From contig JAHGAU010000039.1 in the NCBI GenBank assembly GCA_019925105.1, positions 1-64,000 on the forward strand: a stretch of DNA of 64,000 nucleotides, in the 5' to 3' direction. This document shows, piece after piece, positions 36,201-47,560 of this stretch. Every line of letters starts with the position of its first letter. The stretch's first letter is position 1. This DNA comes from Niebla homalea. Its lineage: Eukaryota; Ascomycota; Lecanoromycetes; Lecanorales; Ramalinaceae. The position numbers and the translations under genes are program-made. A model generated the notes under the pieces. The model ran no database searches and had not been told where the DNA came from. It was given only the letters and a program-made list of their open reading frames with translations.

Positions 36201-39020
36201 AAAAAGAAAAAGAAAAAATTATTCGGAAGGCTAAATAAACGTACTTCCGGGTTATAATATATAACTTAACGGTCTTTTTTTATAATATTTAAAAGTTAAT
36301 AAAATACGGTAAAAAACAGAATAAAAAACTTGAACTTATCTTTAAGTTTTTACCCTTAAAAAGATTAAACGGTACGGTAATAAATACCTTTAATGGTAAA
36401 ATTAAAGCTCTTAAAAAAACGTTTTTTTTTGGTTACCGGAAGTTAACTTAATAGATATTAACGGTATTATATATTTTAAATTAATAATAATAAATAAAGT
36501 AATAATTTAAAAGATAATAATTAAGGTAATTAATAAACCGAAGAAGGATAAGGCCCCCGGACTTAACGGTATATTAAATAAGTTCCTATCCATAATAACG
36601 TCGCTATTTAAAGAAATCTTTATTTACTTATTTTAAGCCTATTTTAATATAAAATATTACCCTTATAAATTTAAAAAAGTTAAAATAATTATCCTTAAGA
36701 AGCTGGTTAAGTTAAATTACTTAAAGGTAAAGTTATATAAATTTATAATATTCCTTTATACGTTAAGGAAGGCTTTAAAGATAATAATCGTGAAAATCTT
36801 AAGTAACTACGTAAAAGAATATAAGTTATTCCTTAATTGATAAATAAAAATAAAAAGAAAATAATTAATAAAGATAGTTTTTAAAGGCTTAATTAATAAT
36901 ATATATATGGTATAAAACTATAAAAAGAAATACGTTATAAGTCTTCTTTCCTTAAATATTATAAAAACGTTTAATAAGGTAAACTATTAAAAATTATTAT
37001 ATAATTTACGGAAAAAGGGGGTTTTATTTTTCCTTATAAATTAAATGAAAAGTTTCTTAAGTAATTAAATGACGTTAATTAATTTAAGATAAAAAATAAA
37101 TATAATAAAGCCCGTAATAATAAGGATTCTTTAGGGGTTATTTATTTCCCCGGTTTTATTCTTATTCTTTAATGGCCCGTTTATTAAAAACTTAATAAAG
37201 TTAAAATAAAAAGTTTAAGTAAAGGGCTTTATTAATTTTATAATACGTTTACTTATATAAACTATTTAGAGTTAAAATAAACTTATAAAATCTATTTACG
37301 ATAAATAAAGATATATAAAGCTTAATTTATCCTATATAAGTATAAGTTTATTTATATAATAAAAAGCCTGAAGCTATACGATATAATAATTACGGTAAAC
37401 CTAAATAATATAACGGTAAAACCGGAAGTTAATATTAAAGTACTTAACTTATAAGTTAATAGGAAACTAAATTTAAAAAATTATATAAGAAAAATCCAAA
37501 AGAAAATAATTTTATAAGAAAAAGGTTTTATTTACTTTACGGCGTTAATATAAAAAGCTACTTTATAAAAAACTAGAACCGTTTATTAAATAATTATAAA
37601 GTTTATATTAACGTACGTAATAACTATCTGGTACGTATTCAAGGGTACGTTTAAATATAGGAAAAAGCCCGTCCGGTAATTATAAAAGGTTTAAAACCGA
37701 TATTTAAGAATAATAAATAAAGTATATAAAATAATTCTTATCTTAATATTACAATTTAAAGTTTTTATATTATTAATAAAGCTAGCCCTTAATTAAATAG
37801 TTACTTCAATAAAGCTTAAAAAAAATAGAAACCTAATTACATTAATAAAAAACGAACGTATTCACTAAAACTATAAAAGGCCTTAAATAAAAAAACGTAA
37901 AAAAATAATATCTACCCTTTAACGGAAATTAAATTAAAATAAATTAAAAAAGAAGTTAACTTAACTTATATTTAAGAAATTAACGTAAGAATATATAGAC
38001 CCTTATTTAAAGTAAAAACGGCGGAAAAAAAAACCGTAAAAACGAAGTTAATAACGATTATTTTATAAACTATAAAAAGGTAAACGGAACGTTAATATAA
38101 ATATAGAGAATTAATCCCTTAAGGGTAATAATACCCGGTTTTAAATAATAATAAGGTTATTAATAAATATCTCCGGCGTTACGGGATTATAAGGAAAGGT
38201 AATAACGCGTTAATAATCCAATTCCGGATAAATAAAAACGGCTTAATTTATTTCCTTTTTATCGTATATACCGGTAACCGGATTAACGTTAATTACGAAT
38301 ATAATTAACGGCAGTAGGATATTATATATATATTAATTTCCTATTTACTATTTAAGGAGCTTAAATTAAAATTAATTAAAAAGATAAAGATTAACGATTA
38401 TTATTAAATACTTATTAATAAAAAAGGTATTAAAGCGGCTATTAAATTTATAATAATTACGGGCTTATTATTATAATTTAACTTAACCAAAGAAATAAAT
38501 AAAATAATTAAAATTTTAATTAAGAAACCTTATTATTAATCCAAAGATAAAAAGTAGCGGCGGGAAAACTATACTTAATAGGGGATTAAGGGGGCTATAA
38601 ATACCGGAGTAATATAAAAGGCGATATTATATTAATTAATAAGGTTATATAAATAAGGCGATAATAGTATATATATTAATAAAAATATTTAATAATATAT
38701 TTAGGATTTTAAAATTTTAATATTAAATAAACCTATAAAATAACGGAAAAGCAATAGGTTTAAAAATAACCTTTAAATAGATTTAATCGTAATATTATAG
38801 GTTTTCTTAAAAAAAATATATAAATAAATTCTTACTTTTTAAATAACCGTAAATACTCTTAACTTTTAAAATGAAAACGGAAATTAAATAGATACCGGTT
38901 TTTATTCCCGATATAATAAATATCGGGTTTTTACGGTTATTAATAAGGTTAAATAACCGAGTATTAAGGAACGCCGGAATTAACCTAACTAAATCCGTAG
39001 TATAAATCAATCAATCAATC
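33271..39020 (+). mobile_element. LINE copy C, Tad1-like, full length with target duplication
   Basis: A 5,750-bp element with an exact 14-bp target duplication (AATATTATTACCTT at 33257-33270 and 39021-39034) and an (AATC)n tail at 39005-39020. From 5' to 3': ORF1 start ATG at 33285; endonuclease block at about 35198-35315 reading YNVRKKVVKAVIKIF then DIDIIIIxKPLYNL; reverse transcriptase block at 36940-37010 reading SLLSLNIIKTFNKVNY then LLYNLRKKG, with the catalytic aspartates changed to asparagine; a tentative RNase H region near 38260-38330 that I cannot confirm. All frames are broken by TAA and TAG codons. Mutation is lighter than in A or E, especially in the first 100 bp, so this is a good copy for reconstructing the family's order of domains. 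Confidence 0.92.
33285..33410 (+). pseudogene. LINE C ORF1 N-terminus
   Basis: Open from the ATG at 33285 for about 40 codons, starting MATNNGTPEVRNNARVYSL, before a TAA. The same start, with near-identical first residues, is seen in copies B and D, which supports it as the true start. The untranslated leader in C is only about 14 bp. The frame downstream is RIP-degraded. In Tad-type elements ORF1 encodes a nucleic-acid-binding, gag-like protein; I could not see its zinc knuckles here. Confidence 0.7.
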
Positions 39021-39034
39021 AATATTATTACCTT

Positions 39035-41249
39035 AATAATATTAAATACTTATTTATAATCATCTCCTATAGTTCTTTAATACTTTTAATTTATATTAAG
39101 TTTTAAATAAATAATAGGATTTTATAAGCGTAATATTAAGATTTAACTTTATATTACGTAATAATTATATTACCTTAAATTAACCTTAAATTTCTATAGT
39201 AAACTTAAAGTTACGTAGGGATTATATACTTATTATATAGATTAATATAGTTAATACGTAAATATTAAATTTTTATAATATTATTATATATATATTAAAA
39301 TTCTTAATTCTTAAAAATATTAAGCTTTATATTTATTTACGGATGATATTATTATTAATTTATTTATATCGTATTTTTCTTTTATTTTATTTATTAATTA
39401 AGCTATATATTTATTATTTCTTTATTTATATTTATATAATAATTATTTAATTATTATATACCTATATACGTTTCTTCTCGGTAATTATATAATAATAATA
39501 ATATTAAAATTTTAAATATTAAATCGCTTATAGAAACTTTTTAATATAAAATTACTTAATATTAAAAAATTACCTATATTAATATTAATTATTTACAAGG
39601 ACGATAATAATAATAATATTAATTAATCAAATAATACCGTAAATAATTAAATTCATTAAAAAATATAAACGAAAGGAAATAAAAAGAAAGGTTAATAAAT
39701 AATTTATTATAAAAACTTTAATTATTTATAAATATTAAAGTACTTTATTAACGATTATTCCGAAGAAAAATAAACTAAATTAATTTAAAAACGATAAAAA
39801 AAGAAAATAAGGTAAATTAAGTTATATATTTTTAAATTTTAAAAGGGTTAAAAGAGTTAAAAGTTAAAAGTTTAAAAAAACAGAAGTATATAGTAAATAA
39901 AAATAAAGCTAAACAACCTAAAAATAAAATAAAAAATAAGGAGGATAAACTAGATTAAATTATATAGGTCGAAATATAAAAAAAATTAAAAGTTAAAAAA
40001 TTAAAAAAGTAAAAACAAAAAAAAAAGCACTTAAAATATAAATATAAGATTAAAATAAAAACGAATATTAAGACCGAAATATATTGAATAATGAGGTTTT
40101 TTCTATTATAGAAAAGCTTTCTTATAAAAAAAACTTATTGTTTATAGTTTAAAAAAGATTTAAAGAAATTATTTATTTATTTTGTATATATTTTTTATAA
40201 GATTTTAAACTGGATAAGTTTACGTTACTTATTAATATCTTTAAGTTAGACTTCTTGAAATTTATTATTAATATACCGTAAACTATATTAAAGATTAAGA
40301 ATTATAAAATTAATTAAAAAAGGCATATAGTTATAAAAATAAAAATAAATACAATCCGCCTTTTAAATAATTATAATTAAAAAATTAAAAGCGATATCTT
40401 AAAGAAATTATGAATTTATTAGAAAATATTTAATTACGTACTTTTATATTAATTAATTATTTAATACGCGTAATAAAACCAGAATTTTCTATATTCCGGT
40501 TTAAATCGGGTTTTAACTTTACTTATAAAGCTATTAATATAAATAAGATAGCTTAAGATTAAAGCTATTTATTATATTTCCGTTATAAATATTATTTATA
40601 AATAATACTTTTATATTTAAATATATTTATTTTTATCTAAAACTTTAATATAATTTAACCGCGTAAATAAAATTATATATCGATTAATTTAAGGATTTAA
40701 AACGATTTATTAAATCCTTATATTTTAAGGAGTACCTTTTAATATAAATTAATAATATATTAAATACCTTAAATTTTATATATATTACAATAAATATATT
40801 TATCTAAATAATAATAAAAAGAGGAAATAAAGTAAGGGTTTAAAAGTCTTAAAGCTAAATAATAACCTTTTATATACCTAGCTATTAAATTTAGAAGTTA
40901 AAGAGGATTTAGAACGGAAAAGGTTACGATTAAAGGATATGAAAGTAAAAGAACGTTATATTACTATAAAAGAAAAGGAGAAAGTAAAGGTACGTTGTAT
41001 TACCGTTAAGGAGGTTAAAGATAAAACATAAAATCTAAAGCCTATTATTAAAACCTTTCTTTAACTTCGTTATTAACCTAAAGAAACGGTAAGGTTCTTA
41101 GATTAAATAAACCGTAAGATAAAAATCTTAAAAAGGAGATACCGTTAACGTAAAATAATAAACTTAATACGGGGCTATTTATATAATATCTTAATAAAGA
41201 AAAAAAGAATTAACTTATTACCTTACCGGTTTCCACCAAACGTCCAAAA
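39035..41249. other. Unassigned RIP-degraded DNA
   Basis: This should be the continuation of the unknown sequence interrupted by LINE C. It is AT-rich with no clear domain. Near 39840-39880 is a short purine run built on AAAAGGGTT / AAAAGTT. At 40895-41030 a plus-strand stretch of about 46 codons rich in K, E and R has no stop (ERKRLRLKDMKVKERY...); such charged tails occur at the C-terminus of fungal pogo transposases, but purine-rich DNA alone would give the same, so I leave it uncalled. Confidence 0.45.
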
Positions 41250-41381
41250 GGGTGTTAAAAGGGTGTTAAAATGATTCCATTCTCAAAATGCCATTCTCAT
41301 TGATCAAACTTTGAGATTTGAAGCCTTTTTTAAAAAAAAGCATTTTGAAAATACAATCATTTTGCTACCCTTTTAATACCC
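41250..41381. mobile_element. Foldback / MITE-like element, not RIP-mutated
   Basis: The arm at 41250-41291 (GGGTGTTAAAAGGGTGTT, then AAAATGATTCCATTCTCAAA) pairs with the reverse complement of 41340-41381 with about six mismatches in 41 bp, leaving a 48-bp loop. CA and TG dinucleotides are retained throughout, unlike the flanks. A degraded relative lies at 57185-57295. No coding capacity; I could not define a target duplication. Confidence 0.65.
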
Positions 41382-41400
41382 TTTTAACATCATTTTGAGA

Positions 41401-41520
41401 TTTGGGGGAAATATTCTGGGGGTGCCCTGGGGGCGTTCTAGGGGGTCCCGGGGGGGCTTTAGGGGGTGCCCCGGGGGGCTTTAGGGGCTGGATTCGGGGG
41501 CTGGATCCGGGGGCTGGGAT
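41401..41520 (+). repeat. G-rich tract with at least ten G-runs
   Basis: In about 115 bp the plus strand carries ten or more runs of four to seven Gs, spaced by short linkers of the types CTTTA, CTGGAT and TGCCC. Loose repeat units such as GGGGGCTGGATCC and CTTTAGGGGG can be seen. Such spacing satisfies the usual G-quadruplex rule. It stands out sharply in a window this AT-rich. It directly follows the foldback element. Confidence 0.85.
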
Positions 41521-41521
41521 C

Positions 41522-41605
41522 TAGTACTATATTACGTACCGTATTATACGGTACTATACCGTACCGCGTACCCTGCATTATACCGTACCGTACTATACTA
41601 TACCT
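41522..41605. repeat. TACCGTA-type short palindromic repeats
   Basis: Many overlapping copies of TACCGTA, GTACCG and TACTATAC in direct and inverted order, between the G-rich tract and the 24-bp tandem array. Confidence 0.6.
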
Positions 41606-41729
41606 TATGTAGTTTAACGTAATTCTTATTAAGTTATTTAGCTTCTTATTCCCTATAAAAGGGTTATACCTTAATAGTATAAACGGAGCGTATATAAATC
41701 AATTATAAAATAAGCGTATATAATTAAAG

Positions 41730-41825
41730 TCGGCGTATACGGTAATTATAACATCGGCGTATACGTTAATTAAGACGTCGGTATATACGGTAATCGAGAT
41801 ATCGGCGTATATGGTAATTAAGAAA
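41730..41825. repeat. 24-bp tandem repeat, four units
   Basis: Units start at 41730, 41754, 41778 and 41802, consensus TCGGCGTATACGGTAATTAA plus four bases. A diverged half unit (AAGCGTATATAATTAAAG) precedes them at about 41712. Differences between units are mostly RIP-type transitions. Confidence 0.9.
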
Positions 41826-43660
41826 GTAAGTAATTAATAATTATCGTCCTCGAGTTATTACGCCTTAATACCCAGTAACCATTTATTAATTAATCAATAA
41901 TAGTTCGTATTTATTTTAATATAACTTTATTAAGCCTTTTACTTCGTTACCGCCGCTTAATAAACGCTAAAAGCTTTACCCCTTATTAATATAAGCGACT
42001 CCGATTAACTCCGCTATTATTTAAGTTATTTAATACTTATAGCTATTAATGATAATAATTAATAAAATTATTAATATTTATTCTTAAACTATATTAACGC
42101 TTAATTACGGTTTTATTTATTAACCTCCGTATATATAATTAATATAAATATTATAAAAGATATATAGATTACGTATATTAATATTCGTAATAAAGCGTAT
42201 TTATTAAATTAATTTATTTTAATTTTTTACCGCGGTTTTACTACTTTATCCCGAGTATATAATTTAAAACGTATTATATTTATTTATAATATATATATAT
42301 ATATATATTTAAATAATTAATTAAACCGAGAATTAATTATATAATTATATTTATAGATTTAAAGTATGGAGATTAATAATTATAATAATATTTAATGTTT
42401 AAGCTATAAAAGTAATAAACCGGTTAATACCTATTTTAACGTTAATATATAGGTATCGATAGATTTTTTAGGGAAAAAAGTATATTTTATAAGCGTCGTA
42501 AATATTAAAAATATCGCTTTTATTTTAATATTTAATATCTTTTCTCCTTTCGATTAAATTAATAATACTAAGTTTCCTTTCTTTACCTTAATCCGTAATT
42601 TATATTATCCGGAATTTTTAAGGTTTAAGTAGCTATAAACCCGTATTTAATTCCTGATTTTATCGATACTTTACGACTATATATTGCTATTTATAAAAAT
42701 ACTCTTAGTATTAATCTTTTATTCTTTAATTTAAGAATCTTTTAATTACGGTTATTACTCTTTAACCCCGTTACTTTACTATAAGCTTCGTTATAAGCCT
42801 TATTAATTATAATATTTTATAATATTATTTAAATCCTTTACGATTAATTAATACTTTAATAATTGTTATTTTAATTTTCAACTTACCCTTTTCCTGCTTC
42901 TTATTCTTATAGATCGCCTATATTAGTTCGGGCCTTATTACTATAAAGTCTTTAACGGTAATTAAGGCTGAAAACCCCTATATTTTAACGGCCCGTTAAA
43001 GACTTTCCAATAATATTTTTAACTTCTTAAAGTAATTTATTCGGCGTCTTTTAAAGACCCTTTTTAACGTTATTTGTAAGTTTAAAAGCACCGACCTTAA
43101 TTCCTTATAAAGGTTTTAAGGAGCTCTTATAAGGGACTCTTTTATCTTAATAAATCTTTATTAATATTTTAATAAATCGTTTTAATATTTCTTTAAAGTC
43201 TTTATGAGGAGCTTGAAAAACTATTTTTAAGTATTTCCTTTTTATTCCTAAAGTGTTCTTTTTTATATAGGTTAATAAAAATTTATTTATAATTTATTCT
43301 TTTATCTTTAAGGATTTTTTTTCTTTTTTTAATATCTTAATAAGTTAATAAAATATTATCGATACTTTATTTTTCCGTCTTAAAGTACTTTTCTATTTCC
43401 TTTTATATTTATAATATAGATAAAATTTTAATATAAAGAGTTTATATTACGCGTTTTTTCTTTTTTATATATATATATATATATCTTTAAGGTTTAAAGA
43501 TCGTTTTAATACGTATAATTAAATTTTAAATCTCGCGGTATTAAGATATTAATATTATTATAGAAGAAGAGTAGAATTTATTAATAATAATAAACGTAAT
43601 TCCCCTCAAAATTAAAAATTAAGAATCGAAAATTACCCTTATAGTTATATTATTTATTAT
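41826..43660. other. Unassigned RIP-degraded DNA with one fairly open minus-strand frame
   Basis: Mostly featureless. On the minus strand from about 43105 down to 42850 one frame runs about 85 codons with only two stops, both TAG, as RIP makes from CAG or TGG. It includes GFSALITVKDFIVIRPELI and AIYKNKKQEKGKLKIK. Random DNA of this composition should give about seven stops in that length. I do not recognise the protein. Confidence 0.4.
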
Positions 43661-44560
43661 AATACTTTTAAAGGCTTTAAATAATACTTTAAAATAAGGG
43701 TATTCTTTTTAAGTAAAAAAGGAAAAATTTTAACGGTAAATTATAAAGATCTTAATAATTTTATATTATAATATAGCTTTTTAATAAACTTAAAGATTAA
43801 CTTATAATATTAATAATATTCGTTATAATACTTTTAAAGATATAAATCCGTATTTTAAAATAAGATTTTCTTTTTTTAAAAAAAAGTAATAAAATTATAT
43901 AATATATTAAGTTTTTATTATTCTTTAATAATCGGGTAATAAAAAGGCTTTTTTATAAAAATAAAAGTTTATATAAACTAACTTATAACTTCTATAATAC
44001 CCGTTATAATAATTTTAAAGATATAGATTTATACTTTAAAAAGAGATTTTTCTATTTAAAAAAGAAATAGTAAAATTACATAATGCGTTATAGACTTTTT
44101 ATTGTTTTTTAATAATTAAATTAAAAAAAGGCTTTTTTATAAAGATAAGAACTTATAAAGACCGGCGTATAACTTCTATAATACTTATCGTAATAGTTTT
44201 AAAAACATAGATTTATATTTTAAAGTAAGAATTTTCTTTTTAAAAAAAACCAGTAAAATTATGCGGTATATTATAGTACTTTTATTGTTTTTTGGTAATT
44301 AAGTAGTAAAAAGATAAAGATAAAGTAGCTATTAAAGAACGGTACAATTCTATTTATAATACTTATTATTATCTTTATAATACTTTTAAAGCCGGCATTT
44401 AATTAGTTTAAGTAAGAATATTAATTTAAAATGAAAAAATCCAAAATTATACGGTATAATCTGGACTTTTAATTGACTTTAAAAACAAGAAATAAAAATC
44501 TCTTATTATTAAGAATAAAATTAATTAAAGTATATTTATAGTACCGTAATATTTGCTCTT
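43661..44560. repeat. Tandem array, about five units of about 180 bp
   Basis: The landmark AATACTTTTAAAG (with variants) recurs at 43661, 43827, 44008, 44192 and 44379, spacings 166, 181, 184 and 187. A second landmark, AAAATTA(T/C)ATAAT...TTTTTATT, recurs at about 43891, 44072, 44253 and 44443, confirming the period. Units differ by RIP-type changes and small indels. No coding frame. Confidence 0.8.
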
Positions 44561-44564
44561 CTTA

Positions 44565-46389
44565 TACCGTGAAATTTTCCCTTAAGAGTTTTTCTAAGTA
44601 ATAATTATAACTTAAGTTAAAAAAAGAAATCTAAAAATTTAATAGTTAAAATTATAGGTTTTTTAATAAATAAATTAATAACGATAATTACGCTATAATT
44701 TAAAAAGAAAACGAGGATTATAAGGATATTAAAAAGGCCGGGGGTATACTAAGAAATTCAGGAAATAATTAGAAAGTACGGGGAGGATCTAAAGAATAAT
44801 ATAAAGGGGAGGAGGGTAAGTAAATTAATTAAGTACGTTAATAATATTAGTATTAAGAATAAAGGAATAAAGAAATTATTACTTAAATTTAAGGAAATAA
44901 GGGGATATCGCGTATAATATTACTTAATATATTTATAAGCTATTTAAATATTTTTATTAATATTAAAAAATAAATACTATTTATATTACGATTTTTTTTA
45001 AAAAAAAGGTAAGAAATTAAAGGCATAGAAATTATAAAAACGAGATTAATTACCGCGTAAAGAAAAGGGTTTAAAAAATAAAAGGCAATAGGAAAAAATA
45101 AATATCGCAATTATATATATAATATACGGATATTTATAAGTTTAAAGGGGTAATATAAGATATTAAGGAAAGTAAGAATACTTCGATTATAATTAACGTT
45201 AAGTTCGTAAATATATTTATCCCTTAATTAATTATCTTTAATAAAAGAAAAAGGAGGGTTTTAAATTTAAAAGCCCGATTATAAAGTTACTTATAGATAA
45301 TAAACTTAAGGTTTAAAATTCTGGGGATAATTAGGCTTATAATTAAGTAATTATATTAAATTTAATAAGAATACTTAAATCTATATTTTACGTCTTAAAT
45401 TTAAAGCTTTAAATTATTTAATTATTAGCTTAATTACCTCTATAATTATAGGAATAAAAGATCGTTAATATACTTAAATATTAATCGTAATTAATAAAGG
45501 ATCCATATAAATCCTATTACCGGCTCCGTTTATAAACTTGTATAGTAATTACTTTAAGTAGTTATTTAAGAGCCCTCCTATTATCGGAAAGCGTAAATAT
45601 AGCTTTTATAGGATTTAATAATTAACGTTAATAAGGATTTTTAAAAGATAAGATCCCAATTTAAACCCTCCTTAATAAGTATTCCGATAAAGCTTAATAA
45701 ATTATAGGTATATATAGGAATAAGTAGGGAACATTAATAAGTTATATAAGATAAGTTTAAGATAACGTAAATAATATAATAATATAGTCGTATAATATGG
45801 TTAATAAATATAAAATTAAAAAAATTAAATGCGTTTATATTTATAACGAAGTCCTTACGTATAAACAGACGATATACCTTAATAGGAACCTTATTCTTTT
45901 AGTTTTGGTTTAATAAGGTTTATTATAAAGGTCTTTAATAAATTTATCTATATATTTATAAGTTTATAATTATTCGTACCTACTTAAAGGTTAAGGTATC
46001 TTAAATATTTATATTTCTATATAAAGTTTTTAACTTTAAGTCCAGTACTTAATTCCCTTGCTTAATAGCTTTATTTATAGTCGTTTAATTACGAATTTAA
46101 TTAAGGAACCTTTTTTTTAATACCTCGAATATCCAGTTAAAAATCTACTTAACTTTATTACTTATATATAGCTGACCCGTCTCTATATTTAATAACTGCT
46201 AAGTAAATATATAAATCGTAGGAAGCCAGACTATTAAATTATATATTATACTTATTTTTAATTTTTTAATAATTATTAAAGTACTAAGCCTTAGATCGCC
46301 CGCTTATAAACTTTATTAAAATACCCCTTAATTAAATTTATATAAATTGAATATTATATTATTATTATAGTAATAATTTCTGACCGCCC
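44565..46389. other. Unassigned RIP-degraded DNA
   Basis: AT-rich; slightly purine-richer at 44730-44900 with runs such as GGGGAGGAGGG. No domain seen. Confidence 0.5.
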
Positions 46390-47560
46390 TTAATTAATTT
46401 AAGATTTTTATTATTTTAAATATATAAATTAATATATAAGAAATAGTTTTTAATTAATAAAATATTAAGGAAATTAACGATTAAGTTAATCTTAAATAGC
46501 GTTAAAAAAAGTACTTAAAACTTTATTAATCTTATCTACTTTTAATAATAAAGGTTAAAGGAACTTAATAATTATAAAGATCCTAATTTAATTATAAGAT
46601 AACTTATTTAAGAAAATCGTATTGAGTCTTATAACTTAATTAAATTATGGATAAATATAAAATTGAATATAATATTAAAATTATATAATAATCCCCTGAC
46701 TCCTTAATTAATTTAAATTTTAATTATTTTATATCTAATAAATAATTATAAGTAATAGATTTTAAATTAATAAAATATTAAGGAAATAAACGATTAAGTT
46801 AATCTTAAAATACGCTTACGCGGAAAAAAGTACTTAAAATTTTAATATTTATACTTTTATTATAAAGTTTATTAAAATATTTATAAAGATAAATATTATA
46901 ATTATAAGATAACTTATTTAAGAAAATCAATTGAGTCGTTATAAATATAATTATTTGGTTTAAATTAATAACTTATTAAACTCAGGTTTAAATTATCGTA
47001 ATTTTAATTTAAAAACTTATAAATTTGACTCCTTGAATTTAAATATATTAATTAATATATAATAATAACTTATTAAGTAATAGATTAATAAATTAAGATA
47101 ATATAATATATAAGAACTTACGTATTAATAAACGTAAAATTTTAATATTATTTAAATACGCTTTACGGAAATAAAATTATATTTTAATATTTATAATTTA
47201 TTATATAAGTTTATTAAAATATTTAATAAAATAAATATTATATTTATAAGCGATTAGGTTTTATAAGATATTCAAGGACGTTATAAATATAGCTTACTTT
47301 AAGGCGGTTTAAATTAATAACTTATTAATAACTCAGGTTTAAATTTATCGTTATTTTAATTTCTTAAATAATATTTGCTTAATTTAACCTTTCGGAATAT
47401 AATAATAATTTATTTAATAGTATAGGATAAATAATATAAATGCCTTTTATTATTTAAGATAATATAAATTCGTTATTACGTTAAGTATTTATTAACGTAA
47501 AATAAATAAATTAATTTAACTATTCTTTACATAAGAAAGCATTAATAATATCTCAATAAT
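46390..47560. repeat. Tandem array, about three to four units of 310-350 bp
   Basis: ATAAAATATTAAGGAAAT followed by ACGATTAAGTTAATCTT occurs near 46459 and 46778. GATAACTTATTTAAGAAAAT occurs near 46599 and 46909. GTTTAAATTAATAACTTATTA with AACTCAGGTTTAAAT occurs near 46970 and 47300. A weaker unit follows to 47560. The matching order of landmarks shows direct tandem duplication. Confidence 0.75.

Noticed and set aside
38260..38330. RNase H YTDGS-like motif in LINE C
   Set aside because: Reads YTGNRI; the change of D to G is not RIP type, and following residues do not fit well. Kept only as tentative.
38807..39010. 67-codon open frame on the minus strand
   Set aside because: Antisense to the 3' end and tail of LINE C; no domain and no context for a gene.
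40895..41030. 46-codon charged stretch like a pogo transposase tail
   Set aside because: No stop in a purine-rich segment is not unusual and no other transposase motif was found upstream.
41526..41605. Telomere- or origin-like repeat
   Set aside because: TACCGTA repeats do not match the TTAGGG fungal telomere unit, and no other origin signal is seen.
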